Shown piece after piece: positions 27,775 through 36,220 of a stretch of 64,000 bases of DNA. The stretch spans positions 311,230 through 375,229 of the forward strand of contig NZ_KE383990.1 in NCBI RefSeq assembly GCF_000423205.1. Direction: 5' to 3'. Under the pieces are notes generated by a model, which saw only the letters and a list, made by a program, of their open reading frames with translations, was not told the DNA's origin and made no database searches. The DNA comes from Jonesia quinghaiensis DSM 15701 (GTDB lineage: Bacteria; Actinomycetota; Actinomycetes; Actinomycetales; Cellulomonadaceae). The translations under genes were made by a program, and so were the position numbers. How positions within the stretch are numbered: position 1 is the first letter of the stretch; every line of letters begins with the position of its first letter.

Positions 27775-29519
27775 AGGTTCGATTCTTGATGAAGAACCGA
27801 GTTACGCAATGTTGTTGTTGCTTCCTCCACGGTGATCACCGGAACCGGTGCACATAGGCCGGTGACCAGCGGGCGCACAAAGCGGGATGAAAGAAATAGG
27901 TCACGCGGAGGGAGGTCTGCAATGATTTCACCGCGGTCAAGCCACACAACTCTGGTGGCGCACCGGGCAATGCTGTCCACATCGTGGCTAGCAAAGACAA
28001 CCACACAACCGTCATTGGCGAGGCCCAGCAAGAACTCTTCCAGCACTGCGGTGCCACGTGCATCGAGAGAGCGTGTTGGTTCATCCAATGCCACTGCGTG
28101 CGGAGAACCTCCACACAACACTGCGAGCGCCACAAGGTGTTTGTTCCCTGCAGAAAGACTGCGCGGGTGCGCACTGACATCGATATGCGGGAGGAAACGC
28201 GATACTAGGTCTGCGGTAGTTCCTGGTGGCAACGCCCACTCTGCGTCTGCCATGGAACATTCTTCTTCCACCGTTTGAGCGATAAGCGCTTCATCAGGAT
28301 CCGCAGGAACCCATCTGAGATCTACTGCGTGTGAACGCTGTTGGTGCGTCTTGCGGCGCCAGGTAAATCTACGCCCGGTCCGGGAGGTGACACGGCGGCC
28401 TGGGACGCTGGTGTGTTCAGCATTCCAGGTCACTGTTCCTCGGCTGACATGACGCTGATCGCGCAATGCCCAGAGCAAGCTCGACTTTCCAGCTCCATTT
28501 GCGCCCATGAGGGCAATACGCTCCCCACCTGTGGCATGCAGTGTCGCGTCCTGCACGGCTGTGATGTGCTCTATTTCCCCTGCTGTCGTGCGTTCTTGGT
28601 AGTTGATTGTCACCTGCTTCACAGCGAGCATCGTGGTTCCTTGTTCGCCGGGAACACGGGGGGTGGAGGTAGTTTGCTCCTGTGTGTTGTTCTGGGTTGG
28701 CACGTGTGCGGGAGGAGGGGTGGGGTGTGATTTCTCGAGTATGGGTCCCAAGCTTGTTCGCGCATCAGATAACGTGATGGCTGGGTGGGTACCCCACATG
28801 CGTGATAGCGACAGCGTGACAGGTTCGCATACTGTGTCAGCGAGCACTTCGCTGGGTGGACCGGTACGCAGTGATTGTTCGTCGAGGTAAAGCACATTGT
28901 CCACTGAGGTATAACGACCAACTTGGTGATCAGCGATCAGGACGGTCATCCCGAACTCACGGGTTAAACGGTGGAGAAGCCCGAGGATCTCTGCTGCGCC
29001 TTGCGGGTCTAAGAGTGCTGTCGGTTCATCACAGATCAGTACGTGGGGTGTGCGTACTAACGCTGCAGCCAAGGCAACTCGTTGAATTTGCCCTGCGGAG
29101 AGGGAATCAACTGCTCGCCGTCTTAGGTGTGACGCACCAACAACGGTCAGAATCTCACTGACCCGCTGCGCCATCAATGAGCGTGGGGTACCTCGTACTT
29201 CGAGAACTCGAGCAACATGTGCTTCAACAGTGGCCCCGACAAACCCTGCTGCGGGGTTCTGTGACACATAGCCGATCCACTCGGCACGATCCCTTGCATC
29301 CAGTTCCGTCAGATGGTGACCTGCCACCACCGTTTCTCCGGTGACGGTTGCACCGTCGATTGTTTCTGCGACCCCGACGATGGCTCGTAAGAGTGAGGTT
29401 TTGCCCGTAGCCATTGGTCCGCACAGTAGTGTCATCGTTGCTGCTGGCAAGGAAAATGATGCGGGGATTGTTGACCACCCATGGGAGTGTGCCACCCTCA
29501 GATTATGGACTGTCAACAT
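27771..29519 (-). CDS. Fused double ATPase of an ECF transporter (EcfA-EcfA')
   Basis: A 582-residue protein with two ABC ATPase domains in one chain. The first (about 1-250) has Walker A GPMATGKTS, signature LSAGQIQR, Walker B HVLICDEPT and switch His IADHQ. The second (about 295-560) has GANGAGKSS, the degenerate signature LSAGNKHLV, AVALDEPTRSLD and FASHD. A Pro/Thr-rich linker (about 260-290) joins them. ECF systems usually have two separate ATPases; fusions occur in actinobacteria. It starts 17 nt inside the end of the T-component gene and its stop overlaps the S-component start, so the three are translated together. Confidence 0.9.
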   Translation of the reverse strand: MLTVHNLRVAHSHGWSTIPASFSLPAATMTLLCGPMATGKTSLLRAIVGVAETIDGATVTGETVVAGHHLTELDARDRAEWIGYVSQNPAAGFVGATVEAHVARVLEVRGTPRSLMAQRVSEILTVVGASHLRRRAVDSLSAGQIQRVALAAALVRTPHVLICDEPTALLDPQGAAEILGLLHRLTREFGMTVLIADHQVGRYTSVDNVLYLDEQSLRTGPPSEVLADTVCEPVTLSLSRMWGTHPAITLSDARTSLGPILEKSHPTPPPAHVPTQNNTQEQTTSTPRVPGEQGTTMLAVKQVTINYQERTTAGEIEHITAVQDATLHATGGERIALMGANGAGKSSLLWALRDQRHVSRGTVTWNAEHTSVPGRRVTSRTGRRFTWRRKTHQQRSHAVDLRWVPADPDEALIAQTVEEECSMADAEWALPPGTTADLVSRFLPHIDVSAHPRSLSAGNKHLVALAVLCGGSPHAVALDEPTRSLDARGTAVLEEFLLGLANDGCVVVFASHDVDSIARCATRVVWLDRGEIIADLPPRDLFLSSRFVRPLVTGLCAPVPVITVEEATTTLRNSVLHQESNL

Positions 29520-30468
29520 GTCGTTCCCTTCCTGCGCACCATAACGGAGTCATGAAAAGCGTGGCCACAACGAGAGTGGCCCACTGCGAGGATGCTACAG
29601 CTCCAAGACCTAGCGCGATCACCGCAGTGAGCATGACCGTGACATCACGGGGGCCAACGTTTAGCGGACGTAGGTGCGAAACGTCACGTTCAAAACGCCA
29701 CCACAGTGCCACTGTGAGACACACTGCTACCGCGGTGACACCCCAACTGACCTCGAGGTATCCCGCTGCTTGCGCCACCATCGCACACACAGCGAGAACC
29801 AAAACTGACAGCATCATGCGTTGCCAGTTGGTGCGCGACGTGTTCTGTTTACTTTCGCCCATCACGTCAAGCTGGGTTGCTAGCGTCACAGAGTCAACAA
29901 GGATGCCGTCAAGGGTGCTCATCAGCACGGCCCTACGCGACGCGTGAGGGCGAATAAGTCGGACCCTAGTTGATACATCTATCTGACGACTCACACTGTG
30001 AAGCACCGCGATACTCACGCCCAATGCGGTAGACAACGGTCCCAATGCACGGGGTAGGTACGCCGTGATGTCAGCAAGAGGCACCAGGGCTAGCACTACC
30101 CCACTTGCGGCGATCACAGCAGCGAGCGCCGCGCCGCTGATGATCGCTTGGCTCAGAGCGTGGTGTGAAACATTGCCAAAAACTGTCAGTGGCCCAAGTG
30201 AGAGTTCTGGCAGACCGAGATTCCCGTGATTCCCCTGGGGGAAAACAAAAGTTGCCAACGCTCTGAACAGGAAAACAGCAGCAACGCCTAATGCGTGAAC
30301 AGTGAGGATCACTCTTCCGCGCCGCCCAACAACTAGTGCACCGCCTACCGCAAACGCCACAACGATGACGGCCAAGGGCACAACGTTTGAGGAGGCTACA
30401 AGCGCAGCACTCGCCATAAGGATCGCCCACACGGGCCAGGTGATCAGCGACAGTCCCGCAGGTTTCAT
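29503..30468 (-). CDS. ECF transporter T component (EcfT, transmembrane coupling subunit)
   Basis: A 321-residue membrane protein with about seven hydrophobic spans and a cytoplasmic loop in the middle, as in EcfT/CbiQ proteins that link the ATPases to the S subunit. The first coupling motif, normally near Ala-Arg-Gly, appears as STRVRLIRPH, and the second as LATQLDVMGES, where ARG would be expected, so both are degenerate. Its position between the membrane-anchored DUF4430-like gene and the ATPase, with a 17-nt overlap to the latter, supports the call. Confidence 0.78.
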   Translation of the reverse strand: MKPAGLSLITWPVWAILMASAALVASSNVVPLAVIVVAFAVGGALVVGRRGRVILTVHALGVAAVFLFRALATFVFPQGNHGNLGLPELSLGPLTVFGNVSHHALSQAIISGAALAAVIAASGVVLALVPLADITAYLPRALGPLSTALGVSIAVLHSVSRQIDVSTRVRLIRPHASRRAVLMSTLDGILVDSVTLATQLDVMGESKQNTSRTNWQRMMLSVLVLAVCAMVAQAAGYLEVSWGVTAVAVCLTVALWWRFERDVSHLRPLNVGPRDVTVMLTAVIALGLGAVASSQWATLVVATLFMTPLWCAGRERHVDSP

Positions 30469-30513
30469 GGTGTGCAGAACACCGGGGCATGAATCCAGAA
30501 CATGGTATGAGTA

Positions 30514-31179
30514 TCAGTCACGACGGCGTTGAAGTGCGCGCCGTCTCCACACAACGAGAAAAATCATCATCATGAGTGCGCCCCCACCGAGAAGTATCAC
30601 GGCGGCAGACGGCGAGCTCTCACGGGGGGCAGCGTTGGTGGGTTCTTGCGGGACAGTAGGAGCATCAACCATGCGTGCTGTTCTATCCCACGCTTCGGCA
30701 CCTGGCCCGGTTACTGGACCTGCCCCTTGGTGGAAAACCAAACCAACTGCTTTCCCCTCAGTGAGGACGATCCCCTCCACACCCAGATTCGCGTAAGTCC
30801 AAACGCCCTGCGTGTCGGCGGTCCACACACTCCAATATGCCTGCGCTGAGGGTGTCACAGAGCATCGTTCATAGATAGTGCCGTGGTCTGTGGTGACCGG
30901 TTGGTCTGGCGCCGGTTTTCCATTGACACGGCACACAAAACTTGGGAAACGAACAGTTCCCTCAGTCTGAATTCCACTGGCAGTCAATGCTTCACTGCCA
31001 GTCATGTGTGTTGCATGTGTTGTCAAACAAACGACGGTGTCGACATCGTCCAATTGTCCGTAGTCAACTACTACTCCCACCCCAGCGCATTCACCCAAGG
31101 TGGGGTCACCGTGTCCTGCATCAAGCACAGTCCAACTAGTCACAGCGGCCGCTGCAGCTAAAGCACTGCTAAGAAACAC
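30514..31179 (-). CDS. Secreted membrane-anchored DUF4430-like protein (SCO2322-type; transcobalamin beta-domain-like)
   Basis: A 221-residue extracytoplasmic protein. It has a hydrophobic N-terminal stretch (FLSSALAAAAAV) acting as an export signal, an exposed domain, and a C-terminal membrane helix with an Arg-rich stop (VVWRRRALQRRRD). The exposed domain contains FVCRVNGKP, AYWSVWTADTQGVWTYANLGV and LTEGKAVGLVFHQG, the pattern of DUF4430, which is the fold of the small beta domain of transcobalamin and intrinsic factor. Four cysteines may form disulphides. The GTG at 31179 gives a signal sequence with no basic residues; a GTG at 31196, overlapping the previous stop, would start MKRR but meets a stop one base out of frame. 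Cobalamin binding is inferred. Confidence 0.72.
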   Translation of the reverse strand: MFLSSALAAAAAVTSWTVLDAGHGDPTLGECAGVGVVVDYGQLDDVDTVVCLTTHATHMTGSEALTASGIQTEGTVRFPSFVCRVNGKPAPDQPVTTDHGTIYERCSVTPSAQAYWSVWTADTQGVWTYANLGVEGIVLTEGKAVGLVFHQGAGPVTGPGAEAWDRTARMVDAPTVPQEPTNAAPRESSPSAAVILLGGGALMMMIFLVVWRRRALQRRRD

Positions 31180-31192
31180 AATCAGCGGCGCT

Positions 31193-32251
31193 TCACTCTT
31201 GGGTCAAACTTTTATTAGCGAAAAGGTCAGTAAACGACAAGCCCGACAAGGACAGGACGCCCTGGGCTGTTGCTCGCGTGTCATCAAGGCCGGCGACTTG
31301 AAAAACCCCGTTAGGCGAATTATGCAAGAGCGACAAAAGGTACGCCTGCGCGGAAGACGATGTGTCATCGTGGGCATCTGCCAACGCTACGGTGACAACA
31401 GCTGTGGTATTGACGCTAGGTTCGCCGCTTAGTGCATCACTCCACGAACGGCCCACGGTTTCTTCGTTAGCTGTGGTGTCGAAGTAATCCCGCGCACCAT
31501 CAATGACACCAGCACGACGCGCTCCTTCACCGAAGGACTCTTCGTACACTGCGAGCGCGGACACTGCGAAAGCGGTCGCGTCAGGGTCAGAGATGCATTC
31601 GTCTTCAGTGTCAGCGGACACAAAAGACATGGAGAATCCGCCATCGTCGCACTGCTGACGAACGAGGAAGTCAGCAGCTGAACTTGGGTCTTCACCGTAT
31701 TGCGCCAAGGCAATAACACCCCATGACTGGGACACCGTGTTGGAGTAGTCCTCTTGGGCATGATCAGCGAACTGGCCGGAACTCATTTGTAACGCCTCGA
31801 GTTGGGCTATCAAATCAATTCCTGCTACGTCGCTGGGGTCGTACCCCAGTGCGTCGAGGCTTGCAGCGAGCTTCGCGGTCGCACCAACGTAACGATCTTT
31901 ATCAAACGTTGTGTAAGCCAGGACATTCTCTTGTGTAGCAAGCGCCTCAGCAGCGTTCACCACTGCTGTTGGAACAGGTAGGTCTTGGACCCCAGCAACA
32001 GCTGTCAATGCCAGTGCAGTGTCGAGCGTTAGACCGTAGTCAGGGAAAGTTGCGCCTTGATAGTCAGACTGGACAATTCCAGACTCACTGATCTGGCTTT
32101 CCAACCAGCTAGCAGCCTTCAGTGTCTCTTGATCGAGTAACGCTGAGGGTACTATCGTCGGCTCGGGGGTTTCTTGCGGCTGTGCGCACCCGGCCAAGGC
32201 TAGCGCCCCTACCGTGACAACGCCAACGAGCCCCCTGCTATGGGATAACAC
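31193..32251 (-). CDS. Toroid-repeat lipoprotein (prenyltransferase/squalene-cyclase repeat; transcobalamin alpha-domain-like)
   Basis: A 352-residue lipoprotein. The GTG at 32251 follows AAGGAG at 6-nt spacing and gives a signal peptide ending in the lipobox ALAGC (Cys about 21). The mature part contains repeated helical segments with SGQFADHAQ, CDDGGFSMSF and SPNGVFQVAGL, each followed by TAFAVSALAVY or TTAVVTVALADA. This is the alpha/alpha toroid seen in protein prenyltransferases, squalene cyclases and the alpha domain of transcobalamin and intrinsic factor. It is the first gene of the ECF operon. With the next gene it could capture cobalamin at the cell surface (inference); enzymatic cyclase activity is unlikely because no catalytic Asp-rich motif is seen. 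Confidence 0.78.
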   Translation of the reverse strand: MLSHSRGLVGVVTVGALALAGCAQPQETPEPTIVPSALLDQETLKAASWLESQISESGIVQSDYQGATFPDYGLTLDTALALTAVAGVQDLPVPTAVVNAAEALATQENVLAYTTFDKDRYVGATAKLAASLDALGYDPSDVAGIDLIAQLEALQMSSGQFADHAQEDYSNTVSQSWGVIALAQYGEDPSSAADFLVRQQCDDGGFSMSFVSADTEDECISDPDATAFAVSALAVYEESFGEGARRAGVIDGARDYFDTTANEETVGRSWSDALSGEPSVNTTAVVTVALADAHDDTSSSAQAYLLSLLHNSPNGVFQVAGLDDTRATAQGVLSLSGLSFTDLFANKSLTQE

Positions 32252-32367
32252 GTGCTGCTCCTTCAGTTGAATCTTCTCCGCAGTCAAGCCTACGTGATGC
32301 CGCATGGCTGCCCTGGCGGTGTCTCAGGTTCGCCGTGCAACAATCGTGTTACAACATGCGTGATGGG

Positions 32368-33414
32368 TTAGAACTCCTGCGAGAACATTCGTGAACTCGA
32401 CGTCTCGACGAACCCCAGCTGGGTGTACATTCCAAATGCGCCTGACGGGTTCATGGAATCGACGTCAAGCTCAGCAAACTCAATGCCCTGCTCCCGGAGC
32501 ACTAGCATCACATGGGACAACAGCGCCGATGCGATGCGCTGCCCGCGGTAGTCGCGCCTGACGCCGAGCGTTTCGATGTATCCGCTCGAGTGCCCGGAAA
32601 CCGCCCAGTCTTCCTCGTACCGCCCGCACATGGCGTAGCCAGCCACCACAGGGGGTTCACTGTTGGTGGAGGCCTGTGATGTGTCAACCACTGCGCAACT
32701 CCATGGTGCCCAGAACTGGGAGCGTCCGTGTTCCCAGGCTTCCAGTGTCTGAGGCTGTGACCCCCAGTGGTCACGGAATGCGTCATTGTGCGCTTGGCGT
32801 ATAGCGTCATCCAAGTTGGCGCTCCACGGCATCACCGTGAGGTGCGGGGCTAAGTCGACGTGTGGAATCTCTGCGGTGAGATCACGGTGCAACGTTTTAT
32901 AGTAGCGGCGTACCTCATAGCCTGATGCTTCGAGCAGCGGCCACTGCCAAGGTGCATTGTCTTGGATATAGCAGGCGATCCTCCCCGGCAGGGTTGAGGT
33001 CAGCTCATGGAGCTTTTGTTGGGCTCTGGCTGTAGTCCACGCGATGATGTTCGCCTCAACATCTCGGTCACGATGCTCAGGGTGAACACCAAAGTTCACG
33101 AATACTCTCTCGATTGAATCTGCACCCGGTGGGTGTTCTACCGTCCCATAGGCGACGAGGCGCCCGCCAGAAAAGCCTCCGATAGTGTCACGGATCGTGT
33201 CTTTCCATGAACCATCGAAGAGTTCCTCTGTTTCCATTAAGGAGGTCCGATACGGAACCCGGTCGTGTTCCTCGATGACCGAGAGGAGAGCATGAAGGTC
33301 TGTAGCATCGGACAATGTCAGCGGGAGCCACGTGAGGTGTTCACTGAGTTCGGGGAGTTCTGGTCGCGTCACCCGGGCACTCAAGGGCTGAAGTGGCGTA
33401 CTGGTGTCAGGCAT
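32368..33414 (-). CDS. Tandem GNAT-fold acetyltransferase
   Basis: A protein of about 348 residues built of two GNAT-like halves. The C-terminal half has a good acetyl-CoA motif, LGVRRDYRGQRIASALLSHVM, followed by ELDVDSMNPSGAFGMYTQLGF. The N-terminal half is degenerate. The layout is like mycothiol synthase (MshD), but sequence recognition is not strong enough to name it so. The start is uncertain: ATG at 33414 begins the part that looks conserved, while an in-frame ATG at 33462 lies 5 bp after the parE stop. It follows parE in the same direction and may share its message. Confidence 0.75.
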   Translation of the reverse strand: MPDTSTPLQPLSARVTRPELPELSEHLTWLPLTLSDATDLHALLSVIEEHDRVPYRTSLMETEELFDGSWKDTIRDTIGGFSGGRLVAYGTVEHPPGADSIERVFVNFGVHPEHRDRDVEANIIAWTTARAQQKLHELTSTLPGRIACYIQDNAPWQWPLLEASGYEVRRYYKTLHRDLTAEIPHVDLAPHLTVMPWSANLDDAIRQAHNDAFRDHWGSQPQTLEAWEHGRSQFWAPWSCAVVDTSQASTNSEPPVVAGYAMCGRYEEDWAVSGHSSGYIETLGVRRDYRGQRIASALLSHVMLVLREQGIEFAELDVDSMNPSGAFGMYTQLGFVETSSSRMFSQEF

Positions 33415-33467
33415 GATCGGGCTCGTTCTGTTGTGGCTGGTCACATGGAGAGAAAACGACATCCACT

Positions 33468-35600
33468 CTAAGCATCAATTTGGGACCGATCCAGCTGGCT
33501 CGCGCCCCGGATAATGAAGTCTTTGCGCGGAGCCACATGCTGACCCATCAGAAGTTCGAAGGCTGTCTCGGCTCGGTGAGCATGTTCAGCGGTAACTCTG
33601 CGCAGTGTTCGATGCGCCGGGTCCATGGTGGTCTCAGCCAACTGGTCTGCGTCCATCTCTCCCAGCCCTTTGTAACGCTGGATATCTTCCTTGTACCGCT
33701 TCCCAGTCTTCTCGAGACGCGCAAGCGTCTTGGCCAGTTCGGCTTCTGAGTAGGTGTAGATGTAGTGGTTCTTACGCGATCCAGCGCCAATGACTTCTAC
33801 TCGATGCAGTGGAGGAACAGCCGCATAAACACGGCCCTCATCAATGAGTGGGCGCATGTATCGGAAAAAGAGAGTTAACAGCAATGTTCGAATGTGTGCG
33901 CCATCAACGTCTGCATCTGTCATCAGAATAATTTTTCCGTAACGTGCTGCCTCAAGATCGAAGCTGCGACCGGAACCGGCGCCGAGCACCTGAATGATCG
34001 CGGCACACTCAGCGTTTCTTAACATGTCACTGACAGATGCCTTTTGCACGTTGAGGATCTTGCCTCGGATGGGCAGGAGCGCTTGGAACTCTGAACTGCG
34101 CGCCAATTTGGCGGTTCCTAGCGCACTGTCCCCCTCGACGATGAAGAGTTCTGATCGGACAACATCATGAGTTCTGCAGTCGGCGAGTTTCGCGGGCAGT
34201 GAGGAGGTTTCTAAAGCATTTTTACGGCGCGAAATTTCTTTTTGCCGACGCGCGGACACGCGGGCGCGCATTTCTGCAACGACCTTCTCAAGCAGCAAAC
34301 TTGTTTGAGTTTTGTCATCGCGGCGCGCCGAAGAGAATAAGGCCTTGAAGTTGTCTTCCACAACCTTGGAGACGATAGCTCGAACGGGCGCGGTCCCCAG
34401 AACCTCTTTGGTTTGCCCCTCGAACTGTGGTTCCGACAACCGGACGGTCAGCACAGCAGTCAGCCCTGCGAGGATGTCATCTTTTTCAATACGCTCCTGT
34501 TGGTCCTTCATGCTGACCTTCAGTTTCCGCGCATTAGTTTCAATCGCTTTGCGAACGAACTTCACAAGACCTTGTTCGAACCCTGCGAGGTGGCTTCCAC
34601 CTTTGGGCGTCGAGATGATGTTGACGAACGACTTTACTGTTGTGTCATACCCATTTCCCCACCGTAGTGCGATGTCAACGGCACAATCACGCTGAACCTC
34701 CTGTGAAACAAGGTGGCCTTTATCGTCAAGAACAGGAACTGTTTCTTTGAATGACCCTGTTCCTTCGAAACGCCACGTTGAGGTGAGCGGGACATCAGGT
34801 GCGAGGAAGTCAACAAAATCAACAGCACCTCCCTCGTGCACAAAGGTCTCTTCCGTGGGGCCGTTCTCTGCTGGTGTGCCAGGTAATCCACGCTCATCGC
34901 GGACCGTCATCTTGAGTCCAGGAACAAGGAAGGTCGTTTGTCGAACACGCGCAATGAGTTCGTCGTATGCGAACTGTGCTGTGCGTGGGAAGATCTGGCG
35001 GTCCGACCAGTACCGCACCTTGGTGCCTGTTACGCCTCGGCGTGCTTTGCCGATGGTGCGCAGTTGTGATGTCTCAACAAAAGGGGCGAATGGCGAATCT
35101 GGTGAGGGTGCCGCGGGGTTTGCGTCATCGAATATTCCTGGTTCCCCACGGCGGAAAGTCATGAGGTGGACCTTGGAGGACCGTGTTACTTCAACATCGA
35201 GTCGAGTCGAGAGCGCATTAACTACCGAGGCACCAACACCATGCAGGCCGCCGGAAGCAGTGTACGATCCACCGCCAAATTTTCCGCCAGCGTGAAGTTT
35301 GGTGTAAACAACTTCGACCCCACTTAAGCCGGTCTTTGGTTCGATGTCCACCGGGATACCACGGCCGTCATCAACCACAGTCACAGATTGGTCAGCGTGC
35401 AACGTGATACCGATTTGAGTGCAGTAGCCTGCCAACGCTTCATCCACAGAGTTGTCGATGATTTCCCATAGGCAGTGCATCAACCCCCTGGAATCAGTGG
35501 AGCCAATGTACATGCCCGGGCGTTTACGGACCGCCTCGAGCCCTTCGAGGACAGATAGATGGCGGGCAGTGTAATCGGAAGGCGCTGAAGGGGAACTCAC
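33468..35600 (-). CDS. parE: DNA topoisomerase IV subunit B (GyrB/ParE family)
   Basis: A 710-residue ATPase subunit of a type IIA topoisomerase that pairs with the ParC-like protein encoded at 20.9 kb. GHKL ATPase motifs are EIIDNSVDEALAG, VDDGRGIPV and GGLHGVGASVVNALS (N-terminal 220 residues). The TOPRIM domain has VEGDSALGTAK, with Leu where gyrase B usually has Gly, then LPIRGKILNVQKA and MTDADVDGAHIRTLL. The GTG start lacks a Shine-Dalgarno sequence and has TATGAT 8 nt upstream (35609-35614), suggesting a leaderless message. Confidence 0.93.
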   Translation of the reverse strand: MSSPSAPSDYTARHLSVLEGLEAVRKRPGMYIGSTDSRGLMHCLWEIIDNSVDEALAGYCTQIGITLHADQSVTVVDDGRGIPVDIEPKTGLSGVEVVYTKLHAGGKFGGGSYTASGGLHGVGASVVNALSTRLDVEVTRSSKVHLMTFRRGEPGIFDDANPAAPSPDSPFAPFVETSQLRTIGKARRGVTGTKVRYWSDRQIFPRTAQFAYDELIARVRQTTFLVPGLKMTVRDERGLPGTPAENGPTEETFVHEGGAVDFVDFLAPDVPLTSTWRFEGTGSFKETVPVLDDKGHLVSQEVQRDCAVDIALRWGNGYDTTVKSFVNIISTPKGGSHLAGFEQGLVKFVRKAIETNARKLKVSMKDQQERIEKDDILAGLTAVLTVRLSEPQFEGQTKEVLGTAPVRAIVSKVVEDNFKALFSSARRDDKTQTSLLLEKVVAEMRARVSARRQKEISRRKNALETSSLPAKLADCRTHDVVRSELFIVEGDSALGTAKLARSSEFQALLPIRGKILNVQKASVSDMLRNAECAAIIQVLGAGSGRSFDLEAARYGKIILMTDADVDGAHIRTLLLTLFFRYMRPLIDEGRVYAAVPPLHRVEVIGAGSRKNHYIYTYSEAELAKTLARLEKTGKRYKEDIQRYKGLGEMDADQLAETTMDPAHRTLRRVTAEHAHRAETAFELLMGQHVAPRKDFIIRGASQLDRSQIDA

Positions 35601-35608
35601 AACTGCAC

Positions 35609-35614
35609 ATCATA
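35609..35614 (-). promoter_or_regulatory. Candidate -10 for parE
   Basis: TATGAT on the minus strand lies 8 nt before the parE GTG. Good match to the TATAAT consensus and no ribosome binding site between them. Confidence 0.5.
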
Positions 35615-35811
35615 GTCGTAGCTGCTGACGTTCCAACACTGCCCTGTACGTCCCCACCCCATTCCACCAGCAGTAAGGCACTGTAGTTTCCTTCAGGTAG
35701 CGGCACACACATCGAAGAACGCGAGCGATGTCACACGTACACCTGTACGCCGGTGGCGAACCTGCACCAAAAGGGGAAGATATTTAGGCCCGTCAATGGT
35801 TGGATGTGAGT

Positions 35812-36045
35812 ATGAACGAGACTCCCACAGCACCCCGCAAGGACACGCTCAGCGCCGCCGACAGGTGCGACCGGTGCGGCGCCCAAGCCTACGTGCGTGT
35901 CGTCCTATCCGCCGGCGAACTTCTCTTCTGCGCCCACCATGCACGCGCACACGCCACAAAGTTTGAAAGCGTGGCGGTAGAGATTCACGATGAAACCGAA
36001 CGCCTCTACGCAGAGCACGGTTCAGCCACAACTGCAGCGGTCTAA
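35812..36045 (+). CDS. Small zinc-ribbon protein (DUF7455-like)
   Basis: A 77-residue protein with one zinc-ribbon-like module: CDRCGAQAYVRV followed by LLFCAHHARAH, giving CxxC and CxHH metal ligands. Such proteins regularly stand next to the principal sigma factor gene in actinobacteria; the function is unknown. The ATG at 35812 has GGA at suitable spacing; a TTG four codons earlier is also possible. It converges on sigA with two strong hairpins between. Confidence 0.82.
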   Translation: MNETPTAPRKDTLSAADRCDRCGAQAYVRVVLSAGELLFCAHHARAHATKFESVAVEIHDETERLYAEHGSATTAAV

Positions 36046-36096
36046 GTCGTTTCAACGAACACAGACAACATAACGGCTCTCTGTCCAAGAGAAACG

Positions 36097-36136
36097 TGAG
36101 GGCGGTATCACCTAACACAAGGTGATACCGCCCTCA
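36097..36136. terminator. Perfect 16-bp hairpin after the zinc-ribbon gene
   Basis: Arms 36097-36112 and 36121-36136 are perfectly complementary (GAGGGCGGTATCACC and its complement) around an 8-nt loop. It lies at a convergent gene end and can act on either strand. Confidence 0.8.
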
Positions 36137-36163
36137 GATGTTTCACAGCGCAAAAATTCTCCT

Positions 36164-36211
36164 GATATGGGTGTGGGGCACAGGTATCAACCTGTGCCCC
36201 ACACCCATATC
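36164..36211. terminator. Perfect 21-bp hairpin after sigA
   Basis: Arms 36164-36184 and 36191-36211 pair perfectly over 21 bp with a 6-nt loop (TATCAA), 10 bp beyond the sigA stop. It is a likely sigA terminator and, with the hairpin at 36097, makes a double barrier between convergent genes. Confidence 0.85.
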
Positions 36212-36220
36212 GCGAATGTT

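Noticed and set aside
32252-32367. Cobalamin riboswitch upstream of the ECF operon
   Set aside because: I looked for the conserved B12-box elements on the minus strand and found none; the region is also short for a full aptamer. The same holds for the 60 bp before metH.
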